NCBI GenBank assembly: GCA_028708425.1
Contig: JAQVYY010000014.1
Coordinates: forward strand, 1-64,000
Source of the DNA: Bacteroidales bacterium
Lineage (GTDB): Bacteria; Bacteroidota; Bacteroidia; Bacteroidales; Tenuifilaceae
DNA: 64,000 bases
Direction of reading: 5' to 3'
The translations under genes were made by a program, and so were the position numbers. Positions 17,155 through 25,443 of the stretch are shown here, piece after piece; position 1 is the first letter of the stretch; every line of letters starts with the position of its first letter. The notes beneath the pieces are model-generated. The model was not told the origin of the DNA. It was given only the letters and a program-made list of their open reading frames with translations, and made no database searches.

Positions 17155-18360
17155 CTAAACTTTTTTAAGGATAATGGCTGTTCCCATTCCTCCGCCAATA
17201 CAAAGCGATGCCATACCAATATTTTTGTTACTCCGTTTCATCTCGTAAATCAAACTAACGGTAATGCGGTTACCTGAGGCACCAATTGGGTGACCAAGAG
17301 CAATTGCCCCTCCATTTAGGTTACAGTTTTTAGTGAACCAATCGGGGGTAACTCCATGATCTTGGCACAGCTGCTTAATTACGCCGAGCGATTGAGATGC
17401 AAAGGCCTCATTTAGCTCCAGTACCTCAATATCGGTTAGCTTCATATTCGCCTGTTTCAGCGCTTTAGCAATAGCTGGTACTGGCCCCATACCCATAATC
17501 GAAGGGTCAACACCAGCTTGGCCTGTTGCAATAATCTCGGCCAATGGGGTTAAGCCATACTTAGCCACTGCTTCTTCGGAAGCAACAAGAACAAACGATG
17601 CCCCATCGTTAATCCCCGATGCGTTTCCAGCGGTAACGGTTCCGTCCTTTTTAAATGCAGGGCGAAGCTTAGCTAATTTTTCGGGGTTAGTTGTGCGGTT
17701 TACGAACTCGTCGGTATCAAAAATTACGGTTTCTCTTCTGGAAACCACCTCAACAGGAACAATCTCATCCTTAAAACGACCGGCATCAATAGCGGCAGCG
17801 GCTTTTTGCTGCGATGCGTATGCAAATGCATCCTGATCTTCACGAGAAATGTTGTACTTGTCAGCAATATTTTCGGCAGTAATACCCATGTGATAGCCCT
17901 CGAATGCATCGGTTAGCCCATCGGTTACCATATGGTCCAGAGCCGATATATTGCCCATTTTATACCCGTTACGAACTGATGCTGGCAACACAAAGCCCGC
18001 TCCTGACATGGACTCGGTTCCACCGGCAAGGATTAGATTTGCTTCGCCTGCCTTAATGCTGGTAACAGCATTAAGAATGGATTTCATTCCACTTCCGCAA
18101 ATCATATTAACACCGTAAGCGGGCACCTCAACAGGAATACCAGCATTAACGGCAGCCTGGCGGGCAATGCCCTGCTTCTGTCCGGCCATTAAAATATTTC
18201 CAACGATAACCTCATCAAGTTCTGCTGGGTCGATCTTAGTCTCGTCTAAAATGTTTTTTATTACTGTGGTTGCTAAATCTGCTGCAGAAACTTTTGCAAT
18301 TCCGCCAAGGAATTTACCAACTGCGGTACGCTTAGCCGCAACAATATATGCTTTACTCAT
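17155..18360 (-). CDS. thlA: acetyl-CoA acetyltransferase (thiolase)
   Basis: The 401-residue thiolase has the nucleophile Cys88 in NMICGSGMKS, the GHPIGASG histidine motif and the C-terminal CIGGGMGTA cysteine. In lysine degradation it cleaves acetoacetyl-CoA to two acetyl-CoA, which can be converted to acetate with ATP gain. In the opposite direction it would feed the SDR/MaoC branch. It starts 4 bases from the stop of the CoA-transferase beta gene, so the two are co-transcribed. The symbol atoB would fit as well. Confidence 0.93.
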   Translation of the reverse strand: MSKAYIVAAKRTAVGKFLGGIAKVSAADLATTVIKNILDETKIDPAELDEVIVGNILMAGQKQGIARQAAVNAGIPVEVPAYGVNMICGSGMKSILNAVTSIKAGEANLILAGGTESMSGAGFVLPASVRNGYKMGNISALDHMVTDGLTDAFEGYHMGITAENIADKYNISREDQDAFAYASQQKAAAAIDAGRFKDEIVPVEVVSRRETVIFDTDEFVNRTTNPEKLAKLRPAFKKDGTVTAGNASGINDGASFVLVASEEAVAKYGLTPLAEIIATGQAGVDPSIMGMGPVPAIAKALKQANMKLTDIEVLELNEAFASQSLGVIKQLCQDHGVTPDWFTKNCNLNGGAIALGHPIGASGNRITVSLIYEMKRSNKNIGMASLCIGGGMGTAIILKKV

Positions 18361-18364
18361 AATA

Positions 18365-19024
18365 TTAGTTTTTTATGGGTTTAATATCCTCAGAAATAAT
18401 AAGTTTAGCCTCTGTGGCAGCCTGTACCTCTTCAACTGTAAATACAGGGTTTATCTCTTTAAGCACAATGCCCTCTGGGGTAATTTCCATAACCCCCATT
18501 TCGGTGATAATAATATTTACCTGTCCTGCTGCGGTTAAGGGAAGGTTACACTCCTTCATAATTTTATGCCTCCCCTTGGCGGTGTGCTCCATGGCAAGTA
18601 TTACCTTTTTGGCACCTATCAGCAAATCCATTGCACCACCCATTCCTGGGGTTAATTTTCCGGGAATCATCCAGTTGGCAAGGTCTCCCTTTTCATCCAC
18701 TTGCAGCGCGCCAAGAATGGTTGCATCCACATGGCCTCCGCGAATAATGCCAAAAGATGTGGCAGAATCAAAACACGATGCACCTTCGGTTAACGTAACA
18801 AATCCACCGCCGGCATTCGATAAGGTTTTATCCTCTTTGCCTTCGGCAGGAGTTGGCCCAACCCCAATCAAGCCATTTTCACTTTGTAAAATAACGTTTA
18901 CCCCCTCGGGAATAAAATCGGGTACAATTGTAGGTAATCCAATACCAAGGTTTACCAAATCGCCATCATTTAGCTCTAAAGCCGCTCTTCGGGCTATAGT
19001 TTCACGTATCTGTTGCTTATCCAT
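18365..19024 (-). CDS. atoA: butyryl-CoA:acetoacetate CoA-transferase, beta subunit
   Basis: The 219-residue protein is the B (beta) subunit of a class I CoA-transferase. The catalytic glutamate is Glu49 in SENGLIGVG, and it has the typical GGGFVTLTEGAS and GGHVDATILGALQVDEKGD stretches. It pairs with the alpha subunit encoded at 11238-11888, with nine genes between them counted inclusively of the Etf set. It is the first gene of the whole lysine island and has a promoter-like site upstream. Confidence 0.9.
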   Translation of the reverse strand: MDKQQIRETIARRAALELNDGDLVNLGIGLPTIVPDFIPEGVNVILQSENGLIGVGPTPAEGKEDKTLSNAGGGFVTLTEGASCFDSATSFGIIRGGHVDATILGALQVDEKGDLANWMIPGKLTPGMGGAMDLLIGAKKVILAMEHTAKGRHKIMKECNLPLTAAGQVNIIITEMGVMEITPEGIVLKEINPVFTVEEVQAATEAKLIISEDIKPIKN

Positions 19025-19088
19025 AATAATTTCTGGTTTGCTAATAATTTTGTTAAACTAATCGTGTGAATTTGTGAGCTAAGATACA

Positions 19089-19096
19089 CAAATTTA
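19089..19096 (-). promoter_or_regulatory. candidate -7 box for the lysine/butyrate island
   Basis: On the minus strand this reads TAAATTTG, matching the Bacteroidota -7 consensus TAnnTTTG. It lies about 65 bases upstream of the CoA-transferase beta ATG. No convincing TTTG at the -33 position was found, so the call is tentative. Confidence 0.4.
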
Positions 19097-19250
19097 TCTA
19101 CAATAATACTATATAAACGTACCCGTGTATTGGTTTTGTTTTGAAAATAGCTGTGGGCAAAGTCTAGCTTAATCGACAGCAATTTTAAAGAGTGCAGCTA
19201 ACTTTAAAATAATTTGTGCTGCTTTCATGAAAATGTTATGCATAATTTTT

Positions 19251-19829
19251 CTATAGTTTTTCTAGTTTATTAAGCTTGTGGGCAGAATAGGAAATAAATC
19301 CGAAGACAAACAATCCAAATACACGTTGCGTTAATCCTCTTTGTTCCAGAGGGTCTAATCTTGCAACCATTGCCCAGAAATAAAGAAAAATAATTAAGGC
19401 TACAATAATTGAAATCATTTCTGTTATTTTATTTATGTTTTTCTTCCCCAATTCGTAAAGAAATGCAAACGGTAATAACATAATAGAAAGACCAACCCCA
19501 TAAAGCCCGTGCCAAGGAGACCCAATCTTATAAAATGTTCCAAACAAGAATGTAATCCCAAAAAGTGTTATTAGGAACGAAGTAATAGATAATTGTCCTT
19601 TAAACTTTAATATTAAACCAATCCCATAAAAAATCATCGAGAGCCCTGTAATAAAAATTCCAACAGAAAAAAGGCTCGAAGCTATTTTATTACTGTTTAT
19701 AGCAAGCTCACTTGCATGTTGACCTATATGACTATAATCGTTTGCAAACAAACTTGCTATAACCAAAGTTCCAAAATAAACTACGGGCAAATATATCGCC
19801 TGCTTAATTAAAGTTTTTCTCATCTCCAT
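19251..19829 (-). CDS. DUF998 family membrane protein
   Basis: The 192-residue protein has about six hydrophobic segments, beginning with LIKQAIYLPVVYFGTLVIASLF. It shows the DUF998 pattern: a first loop with HIGQHASELA and later FYKIGSPWHGLYGVGL. The biochemical role is unknown. It is isolated: no operon partner, and next to a structured attC-like element on its 5' side. It may be a mobile cassette gene. AT content is higher than in the neighbouring lysine genes. Confidence 0.7.
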   Translation of the reverse strand: MEMRKTLIKQAIYLPVVYFGTLVIASLFANDYSHIGQHASELAINSNKIASSLFSVGIFITGLSMIFYGIGLILKFKGQLSITSFLITLFGITFLFGTFYKIGSPWHGLYGVGLSIMLLPFAFLYELGKKNINKITEMISIIVALIIFLYFWAMVARLDPLEQRGLTQRVFGLFVFGFISYSAHKLNKLEKL

Positions 19830-19926
19830 ATAAATTTTAATTTAGGCAATTAAATTATTTACATTTTGCTCAAATTTATTCTTGCTGTAATCTATCCATT
19901 TTGTAGTTTGTTTCTTCAATCTAATT

Positions 19927-20030
19927 ATGCATAACGGTAAATTGTGGCGGATTGGATAACGGGAGAATATCCTTTCAACACGCCACGAAGTTGAAGCGAG
20001 AGAATAACTCCCAAATTTACACCTCATGCA
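19927..20030. other. imperfect palindromic element resembling an integron attC site
   Basis: The ends TGCATAACGG-TAAATT and AAATTTACACCTCATGCA pair imperfectly. Inside lies a second hairpin, TTTCAAC with GTTGAAG around ACGCCACGAA. The GCATAAC end and the overall layout resemble attC recombination sites as I recall them from cassette arrays. No integrase is in the window and no second site was found on the other side of the DUF998 gene. Confidence 0.4.
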
Positions 20031-20044
20031 CTCTGCCATATACA

Positions 20045-20483
20045 TTAATTTTCTCTTACCCAGGTTTGGGTTCTGCCCAACCAGCCCCGCTTGTCTATTG
20101 AGCCACGCAACTTAAGGCTACTAGTTTTAGCATCATAAGTTATGGAGCAATGGTATACCTTACCATTCATTGGGTCAAGTATAGTACCTCCAACTAGTTC
20201 GTTCCCCTTTAGTTTCATGTCATTTACGACAACCATTCCCAAAAGAGGCTTATTTTTGTTTTCCCCTTCGCACTCCGTACAAAGTTCACCCTTATAGCTT
20301 AAGTAGTTTTTCTATCCTCCCATAATACTTACCGTTTGCGCCCTTGTAAACATTAACAATAGACATAGCAATGCCCTCCTCATCGTCAATGGTTTTCCAT
20401 TTTCCCAAAATTTTATCGATTTGAGAAAAACCGTTTAACGAAGAGGTTAAAAGCGCAAATGTTAAGAACCATACCTTTTTCAT
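20045..20483 (-). pseudogene. DUF2147 family secreted protein, frameshifted
   Basis: Two consecutive reading frames together make one DUF2147 protein. The first gives the signal peptide MKKVWFLTFALLTSSLNGFSQ and DKILGKWKTIDDEEG up to GRIEKLLK. The second continues with YKGELCTECEGENKNKPLLGM, GGTILDPMNGKVYHC and ends GWLGRTQTWVREN (full phrase split here). The break is at about 20291-20300, where one extra base puts a TAA in frame. The total of 439 bases is one more than a multiple of three, consistent with a single-base insertion or a sequencing error. An intact paralogue is at 58818-59267. The true start is the ATG at 20483, in front of the signal peptide. Confidence 0.8.
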
Positions 20484-20750
20484 AATGGATGTTTTTAAAA
20501 TTTCGCAACACAAAACTATATGAAATAATAAAAAATTCAAATACCCGTTGGGTTTGAGGTAGAAATAGATTACCAAAATCTGCCTTTAAAAACTGGGTAG
20601 GGCTTGCTTTATTAGGAAATAAATCAAAAAATCTTGATAATACAATAATTAGTTATAATCTTTGTGATAGGTAAAACTATTGCTTTGGTTAGAGTTGGCT
20701 GGTTTTTAAATCAGACGTAGTGTTCATAACACCCCATTTACATACACTAT

Positions 20751-20782
20751 TTTGTGCCGTAAATGCTGCCTTTTTACTTTTG
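20751..20782 (+). promoter_or_regulatory. Bacteroidota-type promoter for the VanZ-like gene
   Basis: TTTG at 20751-20754 and TACTTTTG at 20775-20782 match the -33 (TTTG) and -7 (TAnnTTTG) boxes with a 20-base spacer. The ATG follows 20 bases later. Confidence 0.65.
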
Positions 20783-20802
20783 AAGCATAAAAATAAACAA
20801 TT

Positions 20803-21189
20803 ATGAAGATGTTTTTCCGATTAACATACGTCATATATTTACTTGGTATTATAGTGGTATCCATAAGCCCCTCGGTAGGTATAGGAAAGATTGATACGAG
20901 CTTTCTAACATTCAGAATTGACTACCCACTTCATGTACTAGCATTTATACCACTACCAATCCTAGCCTTTTTGAGTAACGGATTCAGCTGTACATCTTTT
21001 CAATGGAAAAAAATGCTAGTTTTATCAACAGTTATAGCATTAGGAGCAGAATTTATCCAAATACTAGTACCATCCCGAACGTTTAACCCAATCGACCTTT
21101 TATGCAACGTGCTAGGCCTTTCAATTGGCATATTAATAGCACGTATTTGGGAACGCCGCAACATACAAAAGCGCAAAATTAACATCTGA
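20803..21189 (+). CDS. VanZ-like membrane protein
   Basis: The 128-residue protein has four hydrophobic segments and the VanZ-family pattern: DYPLHVLAFIPLPILAF in the second segment and EFIQILVPSRTFNPIDLLCN before the last. VanZ-like proteins are widespread small integral membrane proteins of poorly known role; one member gives low-level teicoplanin resistance. No resistance genes are nearby, so no such role is claimed. It is single-gene, with its own promoter, and is followed by the acyl-CoA ligase gene 90 bases on. Confidence 0.8.
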   Translation: MKMFFRLTYVIYLLGIIVVSISPSVGIGKIDTSFLTFRIDYPLHVLAFIPLPILAFLSNGFSCTSFQWKKMLVLSTVIALGAEFIQILVPSRTFNPIDLLCNVLGLSIGILIARIWERRNIQKRKINI

Positions 21190-21279
21190 TTACCTAAACA
21201 TTACGCCCAAAAAAAGAAGAACACTGTCCCATATTCAATTTTTTTTGTATTTTGCTCCCCATTATTAATTTCACTTGCG

Positions 21280-22935
21280 ATGGATAAAAGTTTTATCAGG
21301 CTCATTGAGCAAAGCGTAACAAGGAATTGGGATCTACCAGCCTTTTCCGATTATAAAGGGGATACCCTAAAGTATAGCGATGTTGCCCGTAAGATTGATA
21401 AAATACATACTATTTTCGAAAAAACAGGAATCAGGGAAGGGGATAAAATAGCCCTAATAGGGCGGAACTCATCTACCTGGGCGGTTTCCTTTTTGGCCAT
21501 AGTAACCTACGGAGCCGTGGTGGTTCCCATACTTCCCGATTTTAAGCCCGATAATGTTCATCATATTGTTAACCATTCCGACTCGGTTGCACTTTTTACC
21601 GGCGAATTAATTTGGGAAAATCTTGATGAATCGAAAATGCGACAGGTAAAGTGCATAATATCGCTTTCCACATTCGATATTTTACACGAAAACACACCTT
21701 TTTCTGTTAATGAAATACGGCAAAATGTCGATTCTCTTTTCGAAAAAAAATATCCAAACGGATTTACATCTAGCAATATTAACTACTTTCACGATACCAA
21801 TCCCGATGGGCTTTGTGTAATCAACTACACGAGCGGAACCACCGGTTTTTCAAAAGGGGTAATGCTACCCTACCGTAGCCTGTGGAGTAACATGGTTTTT
21901 GCCAATGAGGTTATTAAATTAAACCCTGGCGATTGCGTGGTTTCAATTCTTCCGCTAGCCCACACCTATGGTGCAGCATTTGAATTCCTATTCGAGGTAA
22001 CAAAGGGGTGTCACATTCATTTTCTTACCCGTAACCCGTCCCCAAAAATTATTCTCGAAGCATTTAACGATATTAAGCCAAGGGTAGTGATATCCGTACC
22101 GCTAATCATCGAAAAAATATATAAAAATAATATCGTGAAGGCTATTGAAAGACCATCGTTAAAACTTCTTCTTAAAGTGCCAATAGTTGATAGGCGCATT
22201 AAAAAGGCTATACGGGATAAGCTCTCAGCTGTTTTTGGCAATAATTTTATTGAGGTTATAATTGGGGGTGCTGCATTTAACCCTGAGGTAGAGGAGTTCC
22301 TTAGAAATATTGGTTTCCGCTTTACAGTGGGCTACGGCATGACAGAATGTGGCCCCATAATAACCTACGAAGCATGGAATAAAACCCGATTATACTCGTC
22401 GGGAAAAGCGGTTGTTAACATGCAGGTTGCTATTGACTCGCCCGACCCCGAAAATGTGGTTGGAGAAATTCTGGTTAAAGGCGAAAATGTTATGCTAGGT
22501 TACTACAAAAACCCCGAAGCCACCGAGCAAACATTTAACGAGGACGGCTGGTTGCGTACTGGCGACTTAGGACTTCTCGACAAAAATGGGTACCTTTACA
22601 TCAAAGGGCGAAGTAAAAATATGATTCTGGACTCGAGTGGTCAGAATATTTACCCCGAAGAGATTGAAGCAGTTATAAACAACTTTCCCTACGTACAGGA
22701 ATCGCTTGTGATTGAACAAAAAGGAAAGTTAACGGCCCTAATCTTTCCCGATTTTGATGCCATCGACAAGGATGGGTATAGAATCGACGACTTGGAACGC
22801 ATTATGAAAAAGAATAGATTAGAAATTAATAAGGTGCTTCCTGCCTACAGCCAAGTTGCCAAGGTAGAGCTCTACCCCGAGGAGTTTCAAAAAACTCCGA
22901 AACGAAGTATAAAACGATACCTTTACCAAGGATAA
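21280..22935 (+). CDS. long-chain acyl-CoA synthetase (AMP-binding family)
   Basis: The 551-residue ANL-family enzyme activates a carboxylic acid with ATP and joins it to CoA. The P-loop motif is YTSGTTGFSKGV near residue 186, the A5 motif GYGMTECGP is near residue 352, GWLRTGDLG precedes the hinge, and the C-terminal lid contains YIKGRSKNMILDSSGQNIYP. The layout fits long-chain fatty acid or acyl-acid ligases of Bacteroidota. Substrate cannot be told from sequence. The manC gene follows 31 bases downstream, possibly in the same transcript. Confidence 0.88.
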   Translation: MDKSFIRLIEQSVTRNWDLPAFSDYKGDTLKYSDVARKIDKIHTIFEKTGIREGDKIALIGRNSSTWAVSFLAIVTYGAVVVPILPDFKPDNVHHIVNHSDSVALFTGELIWENLDESKMRQVKCIISLSTFDILHENTPFSVNEIRQNVDSLFEKKYPNGFTSSNINYFHDTNPDGLCVINYTSGTTGFSKGVMLPYRSLWSNMVFANEVIKLNPGDCVVSILPLAHTYGAAFEFLFEVTKGCHIHFLTRNPSPKIILEAFNDIKPRVVISVPLIIEKIYKNNIVKAIERPSLKLLLKVPIVDRRIKKAIRDKLSAVFGNNFIEVIIGGAAFNPEVEEFLRNIGFRFTVGYGMTECGPIITYEAWNKTRLYSSGKAVVNMQVAIDSPDPENVVGEILVKGENVMLGYYKNPEATEQTFNEDGWLRTGDLGLLDKNGYLYIKGRSKNMILDSSGQNIYPEEIEAVINNFPYVQESLVIEQKGKLTALIFPDFDAIDKDGYRIDDLERIMKKNRLEINKVLPAYSQVAKVELYPEEFQKTPKRSIKRYLYQG

Positions 22936-22966
22936 AATCAAAACTAATAATAAAACATACACTAAC

Positions 22967-24058
22967 ATGAACTCAAATAATGTATTCTGCATAATTATGG
23001 CCGGGGGAATAGGAAGCCGATTTTGGCCGCTTAGCCGAACAAAAAAACCCAAACAGTTCCTCGATATACTTGGCACGGGTAGTTCGCTTATTCAGCAAAC
23101 GTACAAGAGGCTCACGGGCATTTGCCCTCCCAAAAATATATATATTGTGACCGGAGAAATTTATCGAGACCTGGTTATAGAACAGCTACCCGAGGTAAAC
23201 CCACAAAATGTACTTATGGAGCCAATGCGACGCAATACGGCACCATGCATTGCCTATGCTAATCAGGTTATACATCAGCGTAACCCTAATGCCATTGTAG
23301 TTGTGGCCCCAAGTGATCATTTAATACTCGAACCCGAAAAATTTCTATCAACCATTAGCACAGCAATAAATTTTGCCGAAAACAACAATGCGCTACTTAC
23401 CATTGGCATAAAACCTAGCAGGCCCGAAACGGGGTACGGATATATTCAGATTTCGGAAAAAGCAGTAGAAAGCACTAAGGATATGTTTAAGGTTAAAACT
23501 TTTACCGAAAAACCAAATCTTGACCTCGCTAAAGTTTTTGTTGACAGCGGTGAGTTTTACTGGAATGCGGGTATATTTATCTGGTCAGCAAAAGCCATCG
23601 ATGAGGCCTTTGGCAAATACTTACCCGAAGTACAGGCCCTTTTTAAGGAGAACCTAACACCCATTGAAGAAAGCAATCATCAGGAATCCCTAAGGGATAT
23701 ATACACCGAATGTAAAAGCATTTCGATTGATTATGGAATTCTCGAAAAGGCTGATAACGTTTACGTTATTTGCGCCGAGTTTGGATGGTCCGACCTGGGA
23801 ACATGGAGCTCGCTTTACCAAAACCACCCCAAAACACAAGACGGAAACGCCGTATGGGGAAACAATGTGCTAACTTACAACGTATCAGATTCTATTATTA
23901 ACATACCCAACGATAAGCTGGTGATTGTTCAGGGGCTACAAAATTACATCGTAACCGAATCGGACAACGTTCTTCTTATCTGTAGCCGAGATCATGAACA
24001 GGACATAAAACAGTATCAAAATGATGCCCTGGTTGAAAAAGGTGATGAGTTTAGCTAG
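22967..24058 (+). CDS. manC: mannose-1-phosphate guanylyltransferase
   Basis: The 363-residue nucleotidyltransferase makes GDP-mannose from GTP and mannose 1-phosphate. The signature MAGGIGSRFWPLSR is at the N-terminus, followed by KPKQFLDI, EPMRRNTAPCIAYA, PSDHLI and TFTEKPN. It lacks the C-terminal isomerase domain found in bifunctional enzymes. It supplies GDP-sugar for surface polysaccharide. An inverted repeat and a palindromic element lie downstream, which may end transcription. Confidence 0.93.
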   Translation: MNSNNVFCIIMAGGIGSRFWPLSRTKKPKQFLDILGTGSSLIQQTYKRLTGICPPKNIYIVTGEIYRDLVIEQLPEVNPQNVLMEPMRRNTAPCIAYANQVIHQRNPNAIVVVAPSDHLILEPEKFLSTISTAINFAENNNALLTIGIKPSRPETGYGYIQISEKAVESTKDMFKVKTFTEKPNLDLAKVFVDSGEFYWNAGIFIWSAKAIDEAFGKYLPEVQALFKENLTPIEESNHQESLRDIYTECKSISIDYGILEKADNVYVICAEFGWSDLGTWSSLYQNHPKTQDGNAVWGNNVLTYNVSDSIINIPNDKLVIVQGLQNYIVTESDNVLLICSRDHEQDIKQYQNDALVEKGDEFS

Positions 24059-24117
24059 ATAAGAATATGCTTGTGCTTAAGGCATTACTAGGGAATTGAA
24101 CCTCTTGTTTTCATTCC

Positions 24118-24146
24118 TAATCCCAATTATTCATTCGAATAATTGC
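24118..24146 (+). repeat. isolated end of the TTAA-ended element
   Basis: A single terminal hairpin (CCCAATTATTC with GAATAATTG) of the family stands alone 88 bases before full copy 4. It may be the remnant of an interrupted or deleted copy. Confidence 0.7.
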
Positions 24147-24150
24147 TTTA

Positions 24151-24190
24151 GCCCTTTCGCTCTGCACTCCCTATTGCTAGGCGAAAGGGC
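24151..24190. terminator. 10-bp inverted repeat after manC
   Basis: GCCCTTTCGC at 24151-24160 and GCGAAAGGGC at 24181-24190 are exact complements with a 20-base loop. No T-run follows, so termination is possible but not certain. Confidence 0.4.
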
Positions 24191-24234
24191 GTTTGCTAGA
24201 GTTCTACTATAAACAAATAAACAGCCTACCAGAA

Positions 24235-24383
24235 TAACCCGCATTATTCGTCAGTTTTGTTAAAGATGAATGTAAATGCGGGTTACCCCGACTTAGTTGA
24301 GCCCAAATTTTGGGCAACAAAATTGGTTGTAAAACTTAGTCGCTGTCGGAGACAGCAATTATTCGAATGAATAATTGGGATAA
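24235..24383 (-). repeat. TTAA-ended palindromic element, copy 4
   Basis: Full-length copy in the 514-base gap between manC and the glycogen-synthase-like gene. It starts TAACCCGCATTATTC and ends GAATAATTGGGATAA. The inner GCTGTC/GACAGC hairpin is perfect here. Beyond it, 24384-24500 shows nothing else. Confidence 0.85.
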
Positions 24384-24503
24384 GCTTTTACGCACAACGA
24401 CAATAGGAATAGCTATTGTTCATGCTTAAAAACCATAAACCGCACATATCTTCCTGACAATTAAACGATAACACAGTTTAGGTAAATTGTGGAAAATTTT
24501 TTA

Positions 24504-24511
24504 TACTTTTG
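24504..24511 (+). promoter_or_regulatory. candidate -7 box before the glycogen-synthase-like gene
   Basis: TACTTTTG matches TAnnTTTG and lies 86 bases upstream of the chosen ATG at 24597, after the palindromic element. It would drive this gene and the following DUF4270 and glmS genes. Confidence 0.5.
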
Positions 24512-24596
24512 TACTATAAAAAAAGGCGATTTACATTGTACTTTGTTTTGCCGTATTTTTTTATGTAACTAATTGTATCTAAGAAAAATAAATAAG

Positions 24597-25424
24597 ATGA
24601 AAAGCGTAAAAGTTCTGTATGTCTTCCAAGAAATTACTCCCTATCTCGAAGAGAATAACATGTCCAGTATTGGTAGAAATTTGCCACAGGGAATTCAAGA
24701 AAAAGGGAAAGAGATTCGTACGTTTATGCCTCGCTGGGGCTGCATTAATGAACGTAGAAATCAACTCCATGAGGTAATTAGGCTCTCAGGAATGAATTTG
24801 GTTATTGACGATAACGACCACCCCCTAATTATTAAGGTAGCCTCAATACAAAGTGCCCGTATGCAGGTTTACTTCATCGACAATGAGGACTACTTTAAGC
24901 GCAAGCACGTATTAACGGACGACAAGGGTGATTACTTTTCTGATAACGACGAGCGCGCCATATTTTATGCCAGAGGGGTAATGGAAACCGTTAAAAAACT
25001 CCGCTGGGCACCAGATATAGTTCATTGCCATGGCTGGTTCTCGTCTTTTGTCCCCATTTTGGTAAAAAAAGCCTACCTTGATGATCCAGTATTTGCAAAG
25101 GCTAAAGTAATATCCTCCGTATACGACGATGGCTTTACCCCTGCATTTAATCTGGAGATAAAGAAAAAGCTACTTCTCGAAAACATTACTAAGAAAGATT
25201 TAGAACTTCTTAACACTCCAGATTACATAAACTTAACTAAATTTGCACTCAAATATTCCGATGGCATAGTGGTTGAAAGTCCCAAAATAGCACCGGAGCT
25301 GGAACAGCATATAAAAACTAAAAAAGCACCAGTTTTGGAATATAGTGGTACGGACAACTATGTTGAAGATATTAATTCGTTTTACGAGAAAGTACTAAAC
25401 AACTCAGCCGATGCTAAAAAGTAA
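24597..25424 (+). CDS. glycogen/starch synthase-like protein, N-terminal domain only
   Basis: About 275 residues. It matches only the catalytic N-terminal (Glyco_transf_5) half of glycogen synthase: KVLYVFQEITPYLEEN, RTFMPRWGCINERRNQLHEV (split as RTFMPRWGCINE and RRNQLHEV) and the PDIVHCHGW motif near residue 145. The C-terminal GT-B domain with the nucleotide-sugar site is absent, so glycosyl transfer is doubtful. The ATG at 24597 is preferred over an upstream TTG, since the family begins at MKSVKVLY. Its end overlaps the open frame of the DUF4270 gene, whose real start is 25444. The order synthase-like, DUF4270, glmS recurs in Bacteroidota as I recall. Confidence 0.8.
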   Translation: MKSVKVLYVFQEITPYLEENNMSSIGRNLPQGIQEKGKEIRTFMPRWGCINERRNQLHEVIRLSGMNLVIDDNDHPLIIKVASIQSARMQVYFIDNEDYFKRKHVLTDDKGDYFSDNDERAIFYARGVMETVKKLRWAPDIVHCHGWFSSFVPILVKKAYLDDPVFAKAKVISSVYDDGFTPAFNLEIKKKLLLENITKKDLELLNTPDYINLTKFALKYSDGIVVESPKIAPELEQHIKTKKAPVLEYSGTDNYVEDINSFYEKVLNNSADAKK

Positions 25425-25443
25425 CTCTTTTGCCTTATTCTTC

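Noticed and set aside
18375..19061. A 228-residue open frame opposite the CoA-transferase beta gene
   Set aside because: It is a shadow of a clearly recognised gene on the other strand.
19842..20045. A 67-residue open frame beside the DUF998 gene
   Set aside because: It runs through the structured attC-like element and shows no domain or signal peptide.
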